DNA of 64,000 nucleotides. It comes from Bacillus sp. X1(2014) (GTDB lineage Bacteria > Bacillota > Bacilli > Bacillales_B > DSM-18226). Below the pieces are notes generated by a model, which was not told where the DNA came from, made no database searches, and was given only the letters and a program-made list of their open reading frames with translations. Both the position numbers and the translations under genes were made by a program. Below are positions 17,490-26,333 of this stretch, in pieces (within the stretch, counting starts at the first letter, position 1; each line of letters begins with the position of its first letter). The DNA is taken from assembly GCF_007678255.1 (NCBI RefSeq), contig NZ_VEED01000013.1, forward strand, positions 73,649 to 137,648, written 5' to 3'.

Positions 17490-17538
17490 ATATAAAAGCA
17501 CTTAATCAGTAGACGAGTGATCAATGGAGGGGAGAAAT

Positions 17539-18309
17539 ATGTTTCAAGTGGATTTGAATTGTGATTTAGGGGAGAGTTTTGGCCGGTACAAGCTTGGGGA
17601 ACAGGAAGAAATATTGAAATACGTTACATCTGCAAATATTGCTTGTGGTTTTCATGGTGGAGATCCAAGTGTTATGAGAGAAACGGTGAAGATGGCCATT
17701 TCCAATGGTGTCAAAATTGGAGCTCATCCTGGTTTGCCAGATTTAAACGGATTCGGGCGAAGGGAAATGGCGATTACTCCTCAAGAAGGATATGACATGG
17801 TCGTGTATCAAATTGGGGCATTGCAGGGGTTTTTAATGACGTTCAATGAAAAAATGCAGCATGTCAAACCCCATGGTGCTTTGTACAATATGGCGGCAAA
17901 GGATCCAAAACTTGCCGAAGCCATTGCACAAGCGGTTTATGATGTATCTCCCTCATTGATATTATTCGGCCTTGCCGGCAGTGAATTGACAAAGGCAGGA
18001 GAGAAGATCGGTTTACGAACGGCACATGAGGTATTTGCAGATCGCACGTACCAAGCCGACGGGTCTTTGACGTCGCGTTCACAGAAGGATGCGATGATTA
18101 CCGATCAAGAACAATCGGTCGCGCAAATTGTGAAAATGGTGACAGAAGGAAAAGTAATATCTCAGCAAAAAACAGAAGTTTCGCTTCGTGCAGATACCAT
18201 TTGTATTCATGGTGATGGAGCACACGCATTAGCCTTTGCAAAATATATTAACGAAACATTAGATAAGAAGAATATTACTGTAACTGCAATCTCTAACTTG
18301 GAGGTTTAA
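17539..18309 (+). CDS. pxpA: 5-oxoprolinase subunit A (LamB/YcsF family)
   Basis: From ATG 17539 the product is 256 aa. GGAGGGGAG precedes this ATG; the earlier ATG at 17524 would include the binding site. It begins with [15 protein letters not shown], a metal-site signature of the LamB/YcsF family, and continues with [28 protein letters not shown] and [10 protein letters not shown]. It is the third part of the 5-oxoprolinase complex, cytosolic, and opens the plus-strand operon pxpA-ycsG-ycsI. Confidence 0.93.
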   Translation: MFQVDLNCDLGESFGRYKLGEQEEILKYVTSANIACGFHGGDPSVMRETVKMAISNGVKIGAHPGLPDLNGFGRREMAITPQEGYDMVVYQIGALQGFLMTFNEKMQHVKPHGALYNMAAKDPKLAEAIAQAVYDVSPSLILFGLAGSELTKAGEKIGLRTAHEVFADRTYQADGSLTSRSQKDAMITDQEQSVAQIVKMVTEGKVISQQKTEVSLRADTICIHGDGAHALAFAKYINETLDKKNITVTAISNLEV

Positions 18310-18310
18310 T

Positions 18311-19549
18311 ATGGAAAATCCTAAATTTGATGTTATACAAGAAAATGCCAAAGTGACAGGGAAAAAGAAGGTAAGTAGAAGTGTCTTACTCGGTGCAGCG
18401 TTTTTAATGGCGACATCATCGATTGGACCTGGATTTTTGACACAAACGACTGTATTTACACAACAATTGGCTGCAAGTTTTGCATTTGTTATTTTAATTT
18501 CATTATTACTAGATATCTTTTCGCAAATGAACATTTGGAGAATCATTGCCGTTTCAGGGTTGCGCGGGCAAGAGATTGCCAACAAAGTGTTCCCTGGACT
18601 CGGAGTTGTTTTGGCCATACTTATTGTAATTGGCGGTTTGGCATTTAATATCGGAAACGTAGGTGGAGCTGGATTGGGTCTGAATGCCATGCTTGGCTGG
18701 GATCCAGTTACAGGTGCCGTTATTAGTGCACTGTTAGCAATCTTTATTTTTGTCGTGAAAGAAGCAGGTAAAGCGATGGACAAATTCGCTCAGGCTGCAG
18801 GGTTAGTAATGATCCTCCTCATGCTGTACGTGGCATTCACGACTGCACCGCCAGTTGGAGAGGCGATTGTGAATACGGTTATGCCGGAAAAGATTAGCAT
18901 GTTTGCGATCGTTACGCTTGTTGGAGGTACGGTAGGAGGATATATTACGTTTGCAGGCGGACACCGTCTATTAGACGCGGGTATCAAAGGTGTTGAAGCA
19001 TTGCCAGCAGTGACGAAAAGCTCTGTTACAGGGATTCTCGTTACTGGTATTATGCGTGTGGCATTATTCTTGGCTGTTCTTGGGGTTGTAACAAAAGGAC
19101 TAGCGATTGATCCAGCGAATCCGCCAGCTTCTGTGTTCCAACTAGCTGCAGGTAATGTCGGTTATCGTATGTTTGGTGTAATCATGTGGGCTGCGGCGGT
19201 AACATCTGTTGTAGGGGCGGCGTATACGTCGGTTTCATTTATCCGCACATTTCATCCTGCCATTGAGAAATACCAAAATTGGATCATTATAGCATTTATC
19301 GTTATTTCAACAGCCACGTTTGCCGTTGTTGGAAAACCAGTAACGATCTTGCTTATTGTTGGAGCGTTGAATGCCCTTATTTTGCCAATAGGTTTAGGTA
19401 CATTATTAGTTGCTGCATACAAGAAAAGTATTGTTGGTGAGTATAAGCATCCGCTATGGTTGACGATTACGGGCGGTTTTGTGGTGGTGGTCATGGGCTA
19501 TTTAAGTGTAGTGACATTGATTGAACAATTACCATTAGTTTTTAAGTAA
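18311..19549 (+). CDS. ycsG: NRAMP-related membrane transporter (YcsG-like)
   Basis: A 412-residue, ~11-helix membrane protein beginning 2 bp after pxpA. TM1 keeps SSIGPGFLTQTT but where true NRAMP metal transporters have DPGN, this has TQQL. The usual MPH of TM6 also appears to be replaced (FAGGHRLLDAG). The canonical metal ligands therefore seem absent, so I infer transport of something other than a transition metal, most simply 5-oxoproline given the operon. The database name would be divalent-metal or NRAMP-family transporter. Confidence 0.8.
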   Translation: MENPKFDVIQENAKVTGKKKVSRSVLLGAAFLMATSSIGPGFLTQTTVFTQQLAASFAFVILISLLLDIFSQMNIWRIIAVSGLRGQEIANKVFPGLGVVLAILIVIGGLAFNIGNVGGAGLGLNAMLGWDPVTGAVISALLAIFIFVVKEAGKAMDKFAQAAGLVMILLMLYVAFTTAPPVGEAIVNTVMPEKISMFAIVTLVGGTVGGYITFAGGHRLLDAGIKGVEALPAVTKSSVTGILVTGIMRVALFLAVLGVVTKGLAIDPANPPASVFQLAAGNVGYRMFGVIMWAAAVTSVVGAAYTSVSFIRTFHPAIEKYQNWIIIAFIVISTATFAVVGKPVTILLIVGALNALILPIGLGTLLVAAYKKSIVGEYKHPLWLTITGGFVVVVMGYLSVVTLIEQLPLVFK

Positions 19550-19581
19550 TTTTATAAGAATCCAATATGGGAGGTAGCTTA

Positions 19582-20373
19582 ATGGGGAATTATGAAATGT
19601 TGGAGCCGCAAGAAATAAGAGAGTTGATTCGGAAGCAAGAGATTACTGGACCGACGGCAGGAATGTCAAAAGGGAATACACAAGCGAATTTGGTTATCTT
19701 AAAAAAAGAGCATGCCTTTGACTTTTTGCTTTTTTGCCAGCGGAATCCGAAGCCATGTCCTTTATTGGACGTGACGGAGCCTGGCTCCTATGTTCCTGCA
19801 ATGATTGCCAAAAGTGCAGATATTCGTAAAGACATCCCGAAATATCGTATTTACCGAGACGGTGTTTTTACAGAAGAAGTCGCAGATATTACTGAGTACT
19901 GGGAAGACGATATGGTTGGCTTCCTGTTAGGCTGTAGCTTTACATTTGAAACACCACTCCTTGAGGGCGGTATTCCAATCAGACATATCGAAGAAAACTG
20001 TAACGTTCCGATGTACAAAACGAATATTAATTGCCAAAAAGCGGGTATGTTTGAGGGTCCGACAGTTGTTAGTATGCGGCCAATGACACCAGAGGATGCA
20101 ATCCGTGCCGTTCAGATTACTTCGCGTTTTCCAGCAGTACACGGTGCACCAATCCATATTGGGGATCCTAGCATAATTGGCATCAAGGATATTTCAAAAC
20201 CTGATTTTGGAGATGCTGTACCATTTAAACAAGGGGAGATTCCAGTATTTTGGGCATGTGGTGTAACTCCTCAAGCGGTTGCGATGGAAAGTAAGCCCTC
20301 GATCATGATTACGCATGCACCAGGATGCATGTTCATCAGTGATATAAAGGATGAAGAATTGAGTGTTTTATAA
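19582..20373 (+). CDS. ycsI: Putative hydro-lyase (DUF1445, YcsI-like)
   Basis: From ATG 19582 (GGGAGGTAGCTTA directly before it) the product is 263 aa, the family's usual size. It contains GMSKGNTQANLVILKKEHA, DVTEPGS, LLGCSFTFE and a C-terminal FWACGVTPQAVAM...THAPGCMFISD block. The family also includes mammalian D-glutamate cyclase, which makes 5-oxo-D-proline from D-glutamate. That link to pyroglutamate makes its place behind pxpA and ycsG meaningful, though the bacterial activity is inferred. Confidence 0.88.
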   Translation: MGNYEMLEPQEIRELIRKQEITGPTAGMSKGNTQANLVILKKEHAFDFLLFCQRNPKPCPLLDVTEPGSYVPAMIAKSADIRKDIPKYRIYRDGVFTEEVADITEYWEDDMVGFLLGCSFTFETPLLEGGIPIRHIEENCNVPMYKTNINCQKAGMFEGPTVVSMRPMTPEDAIRAVQITSRFPAVHGAPIHIGDPSIIGIKDISKPDFGDAVPFKQGEIPVFWACGVTPQAVAMESKPSIMITHAPGCMFISDIKDEELSVL

Positions 20374-20450
20374 AACGTATTAGTAATATTTTTATAGTAA
20401 AATAGAAATGTAACTCTAAAAGTAGGGTGTGCAAATTATCTTACTAAAGT

Positions 20451-20476
20451 GAGGCGATGCATTAGTGCATCGTCTC
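20451..20476 (+). terminator. Hairpin after ycsI
   Basis: GAGGCGATGCA pairs with TGCATCGTCTC around a 4-base loop. No long T run follows, so termination may be weak. Confidence 0.5.
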
Positions 20477-20533
20477 TTCGGACTTTGCAGTTACAATTTC
20501 GACATGCTTTTTGTCGTTAAAAAGGGGATGTAG

Positions 20534-21427
20534 ATGGTGTTTACAAAATCAACTGCTGCGCTTCTCGTCCTTATTTTAATTTGGGGCGCAAGCTGGCCAA
20601 TCAATAAATTAGCGGTACCCTACTCACCGCCATTGCTTTATGCAGGACTGCGTGCACTTTTAGGAGGAATCCTGCTGACAGTTATTATTTGGAAGACAAG
20701 GAAAGCGATAAATTGGCGGAAAAATTGGCAGAAGTACTTTATAGCAGCTTTCTTTAATACGATCCTTTTTTTCGGGCTTCAGACGGCAGGATTGCTCTAT
20801 TTACCGGGTGGATTGTTTTCCGTTCTTGTCTATTTTCAACCAATTTTACTGGGCCTTTTCGCTTGGCTGTTACTTGGTGAATATTTATCGCCAGTCCAAA
20901 TACTTGGTTTGCTGCTAGGATTTGTAGGGATAGCGGTCGTTAGTGTGGATGGTCTGGCAGTTCATATATCACCAATCGGAGTTATGCTCGGGTTACTAAC
21001 TGCTGTAAGTTGGGCGTTCGGAGTGATCTACGTTAAGAAAGTAAGCAGAGAAGTAGATTCGTTTTGGATGGTGGCGCTACAATGTATCATCGGCGGTATA
21101 TTCCTCCTAGGTATCGGATCAGTGTTCGAAAGTTGGTCTGCCATCGAATGGAATCGATTTTACATATCTGGCCTGGGCTTCGGTGCGACCATTGGCATAC
21201 CATTGGCATATATCCTATACTACAGTCTTGTCAATGCTGGTAAGGCAAGCAAAGTTGGTTCCTATACGTTTCTCGTTCCTATTGTTGCTGTTCTTCTCGG
21301 AGTGATATTTTTAGGAGAAACGGTGACATATCCACTGATTATCGGAATGCTGCTAGTAGGAATTAGCATTCATTTTGTGAATTTCCGGTATAAACCTAAA
21401 TACAAAAAAGGAATCAGTAAGAATTAA
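20534..21427 (+). CDS. EamA/DMT-family exporter
   Basis: A 297-residue protein with ten predicted helices in two EamA halves (about 8-138 and 150-285). The motif IWGASWPINKLAV...PPLLYAGLRAL near the start and LLGEYLSPVQ at the end of the first half are typical of drug/metabolite transporters. A paralogue, about half identical by eye, lies at 26334-27236 on the other strand. AAGGGGATG precedes the ATG. Substrate unknown, often amino acids or related metabolites. Confidence 0.88.
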   Translation: MVFTKSTAALLVLILIWGASWPINKLAVPYSPPLLYAGLRALLGGILLTVIIWKTRKAINWRKNWQKYFIAAFFNTILFFGLQTAGLLYLPGGLFSVLVYFQPILLGLFAWLLLGEYLSPVQILGLLLGFVGIAVVSVDGLAVHISPIGVMLGLLTAVSWAFGVIYVKKVSREVDSFWMVALQCIIGGIFLLGIGSVFESWSAIEWNRFYISGLGFGATIGIPLAYILYYSLVNAGKASKVGSYTFLVPIVAVLLGVIFLGETVTYPLIIGMLLVGISIHFVNFRYKPKYKKGISKN

Positions 21428-21471
21428 ATATTTGTATACCGACCACCGCCATATCGTACGTATCTTTAATA

Positions 21472-21501
21472 AAAAAAGGATGCTTGAATGCATCCTTTTT
21501 T
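21472..21501. terminator. Terminator after the DMT gene
   Basis: AAAAAAGGATGC pairs with GCATCCTTTTTT around a short loop, 45 bp past the stop. Confidence 0.85.
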
Positions 21502-21679
21502 GTGGAGTGTGTTAGTTAAGTCAGTGACGATGGGTTCTTATTTTTTAATTAAGCAGAATAAAAACTTTGGGGTGTATACGGTGACCTTGTACTTTTAATA
21601 GAATTACAGGTCCAAGGAAAATTCAAGCGCATAAATAAGGGGCTGTAGATGGATCTTCAGCCTTTCTCCATTTGAGATG

Positions 21680-22138
21680 TTAAAGTACTGTTCTAAAGGA
21701 ATGTCTTATAACATCGCCTCGGCTAATGATTCCAACTAATACTCCGTTCCGCTCAACAGGTAGTTTTTTTATTTGTTTTTTTCCTAAAATTGAAGCGATA
21801 GTTTCTATGTCTTCATCCCAGGACACTTTGTAAACCTTTCTTTTGGCAATGCTCATTACATTTAATTCTAGCAACTTTTGGATTTTTTGCTCAAAATCTT
21901 CATGATCACCATCGATAACGGTAACGAATTGGAGGGAATCAATGAATCGATACTGATGCTTACCGATATACCGCATGATATCTCCATCACTAATATAGCC
22001 CACAATTTCATTTCTTTCGTTGACTACTGGTAGTCCACTGATACGATTTTCAATGAATCTTTCGATTACATAACGAACTGTGTCTGTTTCCTTTACTTTT
22101 ATCACGGGGTTGATCATTATCTCATAAGCTTGCATCAT
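21680..22138 (-). CDS. Tandem CBS-domain protein
   Basis: A 152-residue stand-alone Bateman module with CBS units at about 5-65 (VIKVKETDTVRYVIERFIEN, SGLPVVNERNEIVGYISDGD) and 88-150 (ETIASILGKKQIKKLPVERN, GVLVGIISRGDV). Such proteins usually sense adenosine nucleotides. A longer than usual helix joins the two units. The gene stands alone between the DMT and TetR genes, with GGATGGAG as ribosome binding site. Confidence 0.88.
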   Translation of the reverse strand: MMQAYEIMINPVIKVKETDTVRYVIERFIENRISGLPVVNERNEIVGYISDGDIMRYIGKHQYRFIDSLQFVTVIDGDHEDFEQKIQKLLELNVMSIAKRKVYKVSWDEDIETIASILGKKQIKKLPVERNGVLVGIISRGDVIRHSFRTVL

Positions 22139-22179
22139 TCTCCATCCTAAACACTAAGATTTGTTCATTTATCTCAAGT

Positions 22180-22800
22180 TTATTTAGGTTCCTTATAAAA
22201 ACCTTTTTTTAGTAATTCAATCTCTAACGAAAAAGTTTTCATCACATCATTAATCGTAAGCTCTTTCGCGAATGCATGGGCGAGATTTTGAAACGAAACG
22301 GCCATCAGAATTTTAAAGATGTGGTAGAGTTCTTCCTCATTCGATATGTTTAAATTATCGGAGTTAATTAAGTGGATAATCTCAAAAAACTTGCTTTTTC
22401 TTTTTTCCCCATACATATTCTGAGTAAATGTTTTTTCGATTTTATAATTCATATTTAAAAAGGCGTTTTTAAAATATTGTCGATTTTCTGGTTCTTCAAA
22501 CATAATAAGAATGCCTTTAAACCAATCCACAATGGTCTCAAATAAATCTCCATTGTTCATTTTGATGATTGCAATCATGCGCTCATAATTTCGTTGCGAA
22601 TGCTCATGTAATAAAAAATAGAATAGATCTTCTAAGTCTTCAAAATATTGATAGAAACTTCCCCTGGGTATTCCAGCATCCTTGATAATATTCGATATGG
22701 ATGCCTCATGTAAAGGAACCCTCGAAAACTCCTTCTTAGCAGCATTTATTAATACTCCTTGTTTTTCTTTTGTTAAATTAAAGAAGGTTTGCTTTGGCAT
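22180..22800 (-). CDS. TetR-family repressor of the efflux pair
   Basis: From ATG 22800 the product is 206 aa. AAAAGGAG precedes this ATG, and MPKQTFFNLTKEKQG is a typical TetR start. The helix-turn-helix (HEASISNIIKDAGIPRGSFYQYF) lies at about 25-47; the rest is a helical ligand domain. It is divergent from the HlyD/DHA2 genes, and two related sites of the type ATGAYAAYATGTCAT lie in the spacer. It most likely represses the pump and itself until a drug binds. Confidence 0.87.
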   Translation of the reverse strand: MPKQTFFNLTKEKQGVLINAAKKEFSRVPLHEASISNIIKDAGIPRGSFYQYFEDLEDLFYFLLHEHSQRNYERMIAIIKMNNGDLFETIVDWFKGILIMFEEPENRQYFKNAFLNMNYKIEKTFTQNMYGEKRKSKFFEIIHLINSDNLNISNEEELYHIFKILMAVSFQNLAHAFAKELTINDVMKTFSLEIELLKKGFYKEPK

Positions 22801-22820
22801 TGACGAACTCCTTTTTTGAA

Positions 22821-22835
22821 ATGATAACATGTCAT
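22821..22835. promoter_or_regulatory. Putative TetR operator, tetR side
   Basis: ATGATAACATGTCAT agrees at 12 of 15 positions with the site at 22889-22903. It is 21 bp upstream of the TetR start, consistent with autorepression. Confidence 0.5.
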
Positions 22836-22888
22836 AATATAATTTAGAAATATGATAATATTCCTATGTTTATATGTCAATATTCGGT

Positions 22889-22903
22889 ATGACAATATGT
22901 CAT
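22889..22903. promoter_or_regulatory. Putative TetR operator, pump side
   Basis: ATGACAATATGTCAT is an almost perfect palindrome 8 bp upstream of the -35 box of the pump promoter. Confidence 0.55.
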
Positions 22904-22911
22904 TTTATTTA

Positions 22912-22940
22912 TTGACGGTCAAAAATAGATTATTTATAAT
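22912..22940 (+). promoter_or_regulatory. SigA-type promoter of the efflux operon
   Basis: TTGACG, a 17-base spacer and TATAAT make a near-consensus promoter reading toward the HlyD-like gene. Confidence 0.75.
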
Positions 22941-23002
22941 TTATTCTGAAAGTGCTGCTCTATACAGAGTTAAATAAGGAAAGCAAAAGAAGGGAGAGTG
23001 TG

Positions 23003-23092
23003 ATGGGCGGACAAAATAATGTATTGGAGATCACGAAACTGTACTCTTTAAACGTTTCATCCATTAAGGGAGGAAAAATGAATGAGCACTAA
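23003..23092 (+). CDS. Possible 29-residue leader peptide
   Basis: A short open frame starts at ATG 23003 behind AGGGAGAGTG and reads MGGQNNVLEITKLYSLN..., ending inside the first codons of the HlyD-like gene (11 bp overlap in another frame). The overlap would couple its translation to the adaptor gene. It could be a regulatory leader or the remnant of an earlier N-terminus. Evidence is only the start signal and position. Confidence 0.35.
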   Translation: MGGQNNVLEITKLYSLNVSSIKGGKMNEH

Positions 23093-23735
23093 AAAATTGC
23101 TCTTATTGAACATAATTATTCTGCTTATATTAGTGGGGGGCGGTGTCGGAGGATATGCCTACTATAATGGAGTAGTAAATTATTTATCGACGGATAATGC
23201 CCAAATAGCAGGTCAACAAGTAACGATTGCGGCTCCGGCCAATGGCAAATTGACCAATTGGGAAGTCAATCTTGGTGATCATTTTTCAAAGGATTCTAAA
23301 GTCGGAGCCATTAAAACAACGGATGCAGAAGGTAAACCTATAGACATGAGGGTGATAATGCCAACAGACGGAACGATTGTTCAGAATAGTGGAGTTCAAA
23401 ATTCATTTGTGGCTGCAGGAACACCATTAGCGAAAGAATATGATTTTAATAATCTTTGGGTTACAGCAAATATTGAGGAAACCAAAATTGATGAAGTGAC
23501 AATCGGTCAGGATGTCGATATCTATGTGGATGCTTTTCCAAATAACACGCTAAAAGGAAAAGTACAGCAAATCGGTTTAGCGACGGCTGGAACATTTTCT
23601 CTTTTACCAAGTTCGAATAATACAGGGAACTACACCAAAGTGACTCAAGTGATTCCGGTAAAAATTTCTATTGATGATAATAAAGGTGTAGCCATCGTTC
23701 CCGGTATGAACGTAACAGTACGGATTCATAAGTAG
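23082..23735 (+). CDS. HlyD/EmrA-type membrane-fusion adaptor
   Basis: A 217-residue protein anchored by one N-terminal membrane helix (about 5-28), then biotinyl-lipoyl-like halves (STDNAQIAGQQVTIAAPANG near 40-60; PTDGTIVQNSGVQ near 105) and a beta-barrel region (NNLWVTANIEETKIDEVTIG). It lacks the long coiled-coil hairpin of Gram-negative EmrA, which is normal for short Gram-positive adaptors. GGGAGG precedes the ATG. It is 8 bp from the MFS gene and should work with it. Confidence 0.88.
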   Translation: MSTKKLLLLNIIILLILVGGGVGGYAYYNGVVNYLSTDNAQIAGQQVTIAAPANGKLTNWEVNLGDHFSKDSKVGAIKTTDAEGKPIDMRVIMPTDGTIVQNSGVQNSFVAAGTPLAKEYDFNNLWVTANIEETKIDEVTIGQDVDIYVDAFPNNTLKGKVQQIGLATAGTFSLLPSSNNTGNYTKVTQVIPVKISIDDNKGVAIVPGMNVTVRIHK

Positions 23736-23743
23736 GTGATAAC

Positions 23744-25579
23744 ATGTTAATTTATATCACTGCTTATGTTGTCTTAGGCCTTTTGCTGCTGCTTTTAATA
23801 AATTTTATTATCATCAATAAAAGGAAGTCGCGTAGAGCACAAACAGAAAAGATGAATGAAGAGGTAATTGAGAAGGCTGTTCATTCTGGGATAAAGGATG
23901 AGGAGATTGAGCAAATTTTACCGCTGAATGAAAACAAGGACATAAAGGCTGAAGAGATTACCTCGCAGGAAGTGCTGAAAAGTTCTGCAGAAATGGAAGC
24001 AGAATCGGAATCTGCACAGGAGGATGTTCAGCCGAAAGAACCATCTTCTTCAGATACTGGAAAAGAATCAGGAGATGGAAAAATTCTTGTGGCTTTAATG
24101 CTTGGTGCATTTGTTGCCATTCTTAATCAAACTTTACTGAATGTGGCGATTCCTCATATTATGAATGATTTGGGTATTTCTGCAAATACCGTACAATGGC
24201 TCTCCACAGGATATATGTTAGTAAACGGAATTGCGATTCCTATAACGGCTTTTTTAATAGAGAAGTTTGGAACAAGAAAACTGTTCATTAGCGCCATTTT
24301 TTTATTTACATTGGGTTCGGTAGTTTGTTCAGTGTCAGCAAACTTTAGTATGCTCATGATTGGAAGGGTCATTCAGGCTTGCGGTGCAGGTATTATTATG
24401 CCCCTGTTAATGACTGTATTTTTTGCCTTATTCCCTCCGGAAAAACGAGGCAAGGCTATGGGGATTATGGGGATTGTCATGATATTTGCTCCTGCGATCG
24501 GTCCAACATTATCCGGGTGGCTCATTGGCCATTTTTCATGGCGGTTATTGTTTGATATTGTTATCCCAATCGGTGTACTCGATTTAATTCTTAGCTTCAT
24601 GTGGATGAAGGACGTTACTAAAGTAACAAATCCTAAATTTGATTTCTCAGGATTTTTATTTTCAACCCTAGGTTTTGGTTTCTTGTTATACGGATTCAGT
24701 GAAGCGGGTAATGATGGTTGGTCCAGCAAAACAGTGGTTATCTCCTTAATCATAGGAATAATTTCTTTAATCTGTTTTGTTTGGCGTGAACTGACGGCAG
24801 AAAAGCCAATGCTTGATTTACGGGTCTTTAAATATGATATTTTCGCCTTAACAACGGTTATCAGTATGATTGTTAACATGGCTATGTTTGGCGCCATGAT
24901 CTTACTTCCGATTTATCTGCAAAACATTCGAGGGTATACAGCATTACAATCAGGTCTGTTGATGCTTCCGGGTGCCATCGTGATGGGCATAATGTCCCCT
25001 ATCTCAGGAGCTCTTTTTGATAAAATCGGCGCAAGATGGCTAGCCGTTACTGGATTAGCGATTACTGTACTTACCACATGGGGATTTACCAGCCTGAGTA
25101 TGACAACCAGTTATGGCCATATTCTGTTTTTATACGTGATGCGGATGTTTGGAATGTCCTTTATCATGATGACCGTCATGACAGAAGGACTGAATCAGTT
25201 ACCACGTCACCTTGGCGCTCATGGGACGGCTGCCTCGAATACAGCAAGGCAAGTCGCTGGAAGTATAGGGACCGCCTTCCTAGTTACAGTCATGACGACA
25301 AGACAAGGGTTCCATTATAGTGAGTATGGGGATGCAATCTCAAGTTCCAATTCTTTTATAACCAGCAGTTTATCGCAGTTAGCTCAAGGTCTGTCAGTTT
25401 TCACGAACCTGCCGGTTTCAACAGGAAAAGAGCTTTCAACTTATTTAATTTACGGCCAAACCATGCAGCAAGCTACAATTGATGGGATTAATGATGCCTT
25501 TATTGTTGCAACCGGAATCGCATTTGTAGCTTTAGTGCTATCGTTCTTTATCAAACGGTCCCGGGTAAATCAACAGTAA
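23744..25579 (+). CDS. DHA2-family MFS drug exporter with N-terminal membrane extension
   Basis: A 611-residue protein. The core from about residue 120 is a 14-helix DHA2 (EmrB-like) exporter: LGAFVAILNQTLLNVAIPHI, then TVQWLSTGYMLVNGIAIPI, and the family motif C region GPTLSGWLIG. Before it is an extra membrane helix (2-27), a basic patch and a ~85-residue Glu-rich, presumably disordered linker. Common EmrB-type proteins are ~480-530 aa and begin at the core. It probably expels hydrophobic drugs or dyes with the adjacent adaptor. Confidence 0.88.
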   Translation: MLIYITAYVVLGLLLLLLINFIIINKRKSRRAQTEKMNEEVIEKAVHSGIKDEEIEQILPLNENKDIKAEEITSQEVLKSSAEMEAESESAQEDVQPKEPSSSDTGKESGDGKILVALMLGAFVAILNQTLLNVAIPHIMNDLGISANTVQWLSTGYMLVNGIAIPITAFLIEKFGTRKLFISAIFLFTLGSVVCSVSANFSMLMIGRVIQACGAGIIMPLLMTVFFALFPPEKRGKAMGIMGIVMIFAPAIGPTLSGWLIGHFSWRLLFDIVIPIGVLDLILSFMWMKDVTKVTNPKFDFSGFLFSTLGFGFLLYGFSEAGNDGWSSKTVVISLIIGIISLICFVWRELTAEKPMLDLRVFKYDIFALTTVISMIVNMAMFGAMILLPIYLQNIRGYTALQSGLLMLPGAIVMGIMSPISGALFDKIGARWLAVTGLAITVLTTWGFTSLSMTTSYGHILFLYVMRMFGMSFIMMTVMTEGLNQLPRHLGAHGTAASNTARQVAGSIGTAFLVTVMTTRQGFHYSEYGDAISSSNSFITSSLSQLAQGLSVFTNLPVSTGKELSTYLIYGQTMQQATIDGINDAFIVATGIAFVALVLSFFIKRSRVNQQ

Positions 25580-25658
25580 AAAGTAGTAAGTTAAATGGGA
25601 TATTTAGTTGTCCGGCTTTAATAATGTTGGGCTATCGTCTTTGAAAGAAGGGGTAGGA

Positions 25659-26057
25659 ATGATTAATTTAGGGCTCTTGATTATCCGATTGGCGGTTGGA
25701 ATGACGTTTGTGGGGCATGGATGCCAAAAATTATTTGGCTGGTTTGGCGGTCCAGGTGTAGTCAAGTTTGGTGAATATTTAGGTTCGATTGGAATCAAGA
25801 CAGGCGGCAAGACATGGGCGATTTTAGCAGGATTATTCGAATTGGCTGGCGGACTGCTGTTTTCAGCGGGACTGCTCACCTGGCTAGGTGCAATCCTTAT
25901 CGTTATCGTTATGATAGATGCCATCTTCACCGTTCATGGCAAGAATGGCTTTTGGCTGACTGAAGGCGGTTTTGAATATAACTTTATTTTGATCGCTGTA
26001 GTCCTTGGGGTGGCGCTCATTGGACCGGGGGATTATGTATTAATTTATAAGGCATAG
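25659..26057 (+). CDS. DoxX-family membrane protein
   Basis: From ATG 25659 the product is 132 aa, with GAAGGGGTAGG upstream; in-frame codons before this would put the binding site inside the gene. Four hydrophobic segments and the stretch GMTFVGHGCQKLFGWFGGPG are typical of DoxX. Family members include quinone-linked and redox-stress proteins. It follows the efflux genes by 79 bp and may be cotranscribed. Confidence 0.88.
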   Translation: MINLGLLIIRLAVGMTFVGHGCQKLFGWFGGPGVVKFGEYLGSIGIKTGGKTWAILAGLFELAGGLLFSAGLLTWLGAILIVIVMIDAIFTVHGKNGFWLTEGGFEYNFILIAVVLGVALIGPGDYVLIYKA

Positions 26058-26095
26058 TCCAAGGGACGGTTCTGCTAGTTTTTTTGGGTGTAAGA

Positions 26096-26127
26096 AATGG
26101 CCTTCATCACATGGTGAAGGCCATTTC
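26096..26127 (+). terminator. Terminator of the efflux-DoxX operon
   Basis: AAATGGCCTTCA pairs with TGAAGGCCATTT around an 8-base loop, 39 bp after the doxX stop. Confidence 0.75.
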
Positions 26128-26252
26128 ATTGCTCCTGCTCAGATTTTTCATAGAAATCGAACTTCATATTGGAAAAAGAAAAGAAGCCACTGCAGAAGTC
26201 AGAGCGGTTCCAGTAATAAAGTCTGGAAGATTGTTACATGAAAGTGTACAAA

Positions 26253-26294
26253 AAAAGGATAGATAGAGCATTTATTCTGCTCCACTATCCTTTT
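26253..26294. terminator. Terminator of the second DMT gene
   Basis: AAAAGGATAG pairs with CTATCCTTTT around a longer loop containing GAGCA...TGCTC, which extends the stem. It precedes the minus-strand stop at 26334. Confidence 0.7.
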
Positions 26295-26333
26295 ATTAGT
26301 GAATTAAAAGTGAATGTATCTTCTTTATAAGTA

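Larger units (their letters stand above)
17270..17538. promoter_or_regulatory. Divergent control region of the pyroglutamate cluster
   Basis: A 269 bp AT-rich spacer between pxpB and pxpA holding both promoters. It carries the two related palindromes annotated at 17288-17304 and 17473-17489, one near each gene start. Confidence 0.6.

Noticed and set aside
24373..24897. 174-codon minus-strand frame
   Set aside because: Antisense to the DHA2 pump gene; hydrophobic codons on one strand often leave the other open.
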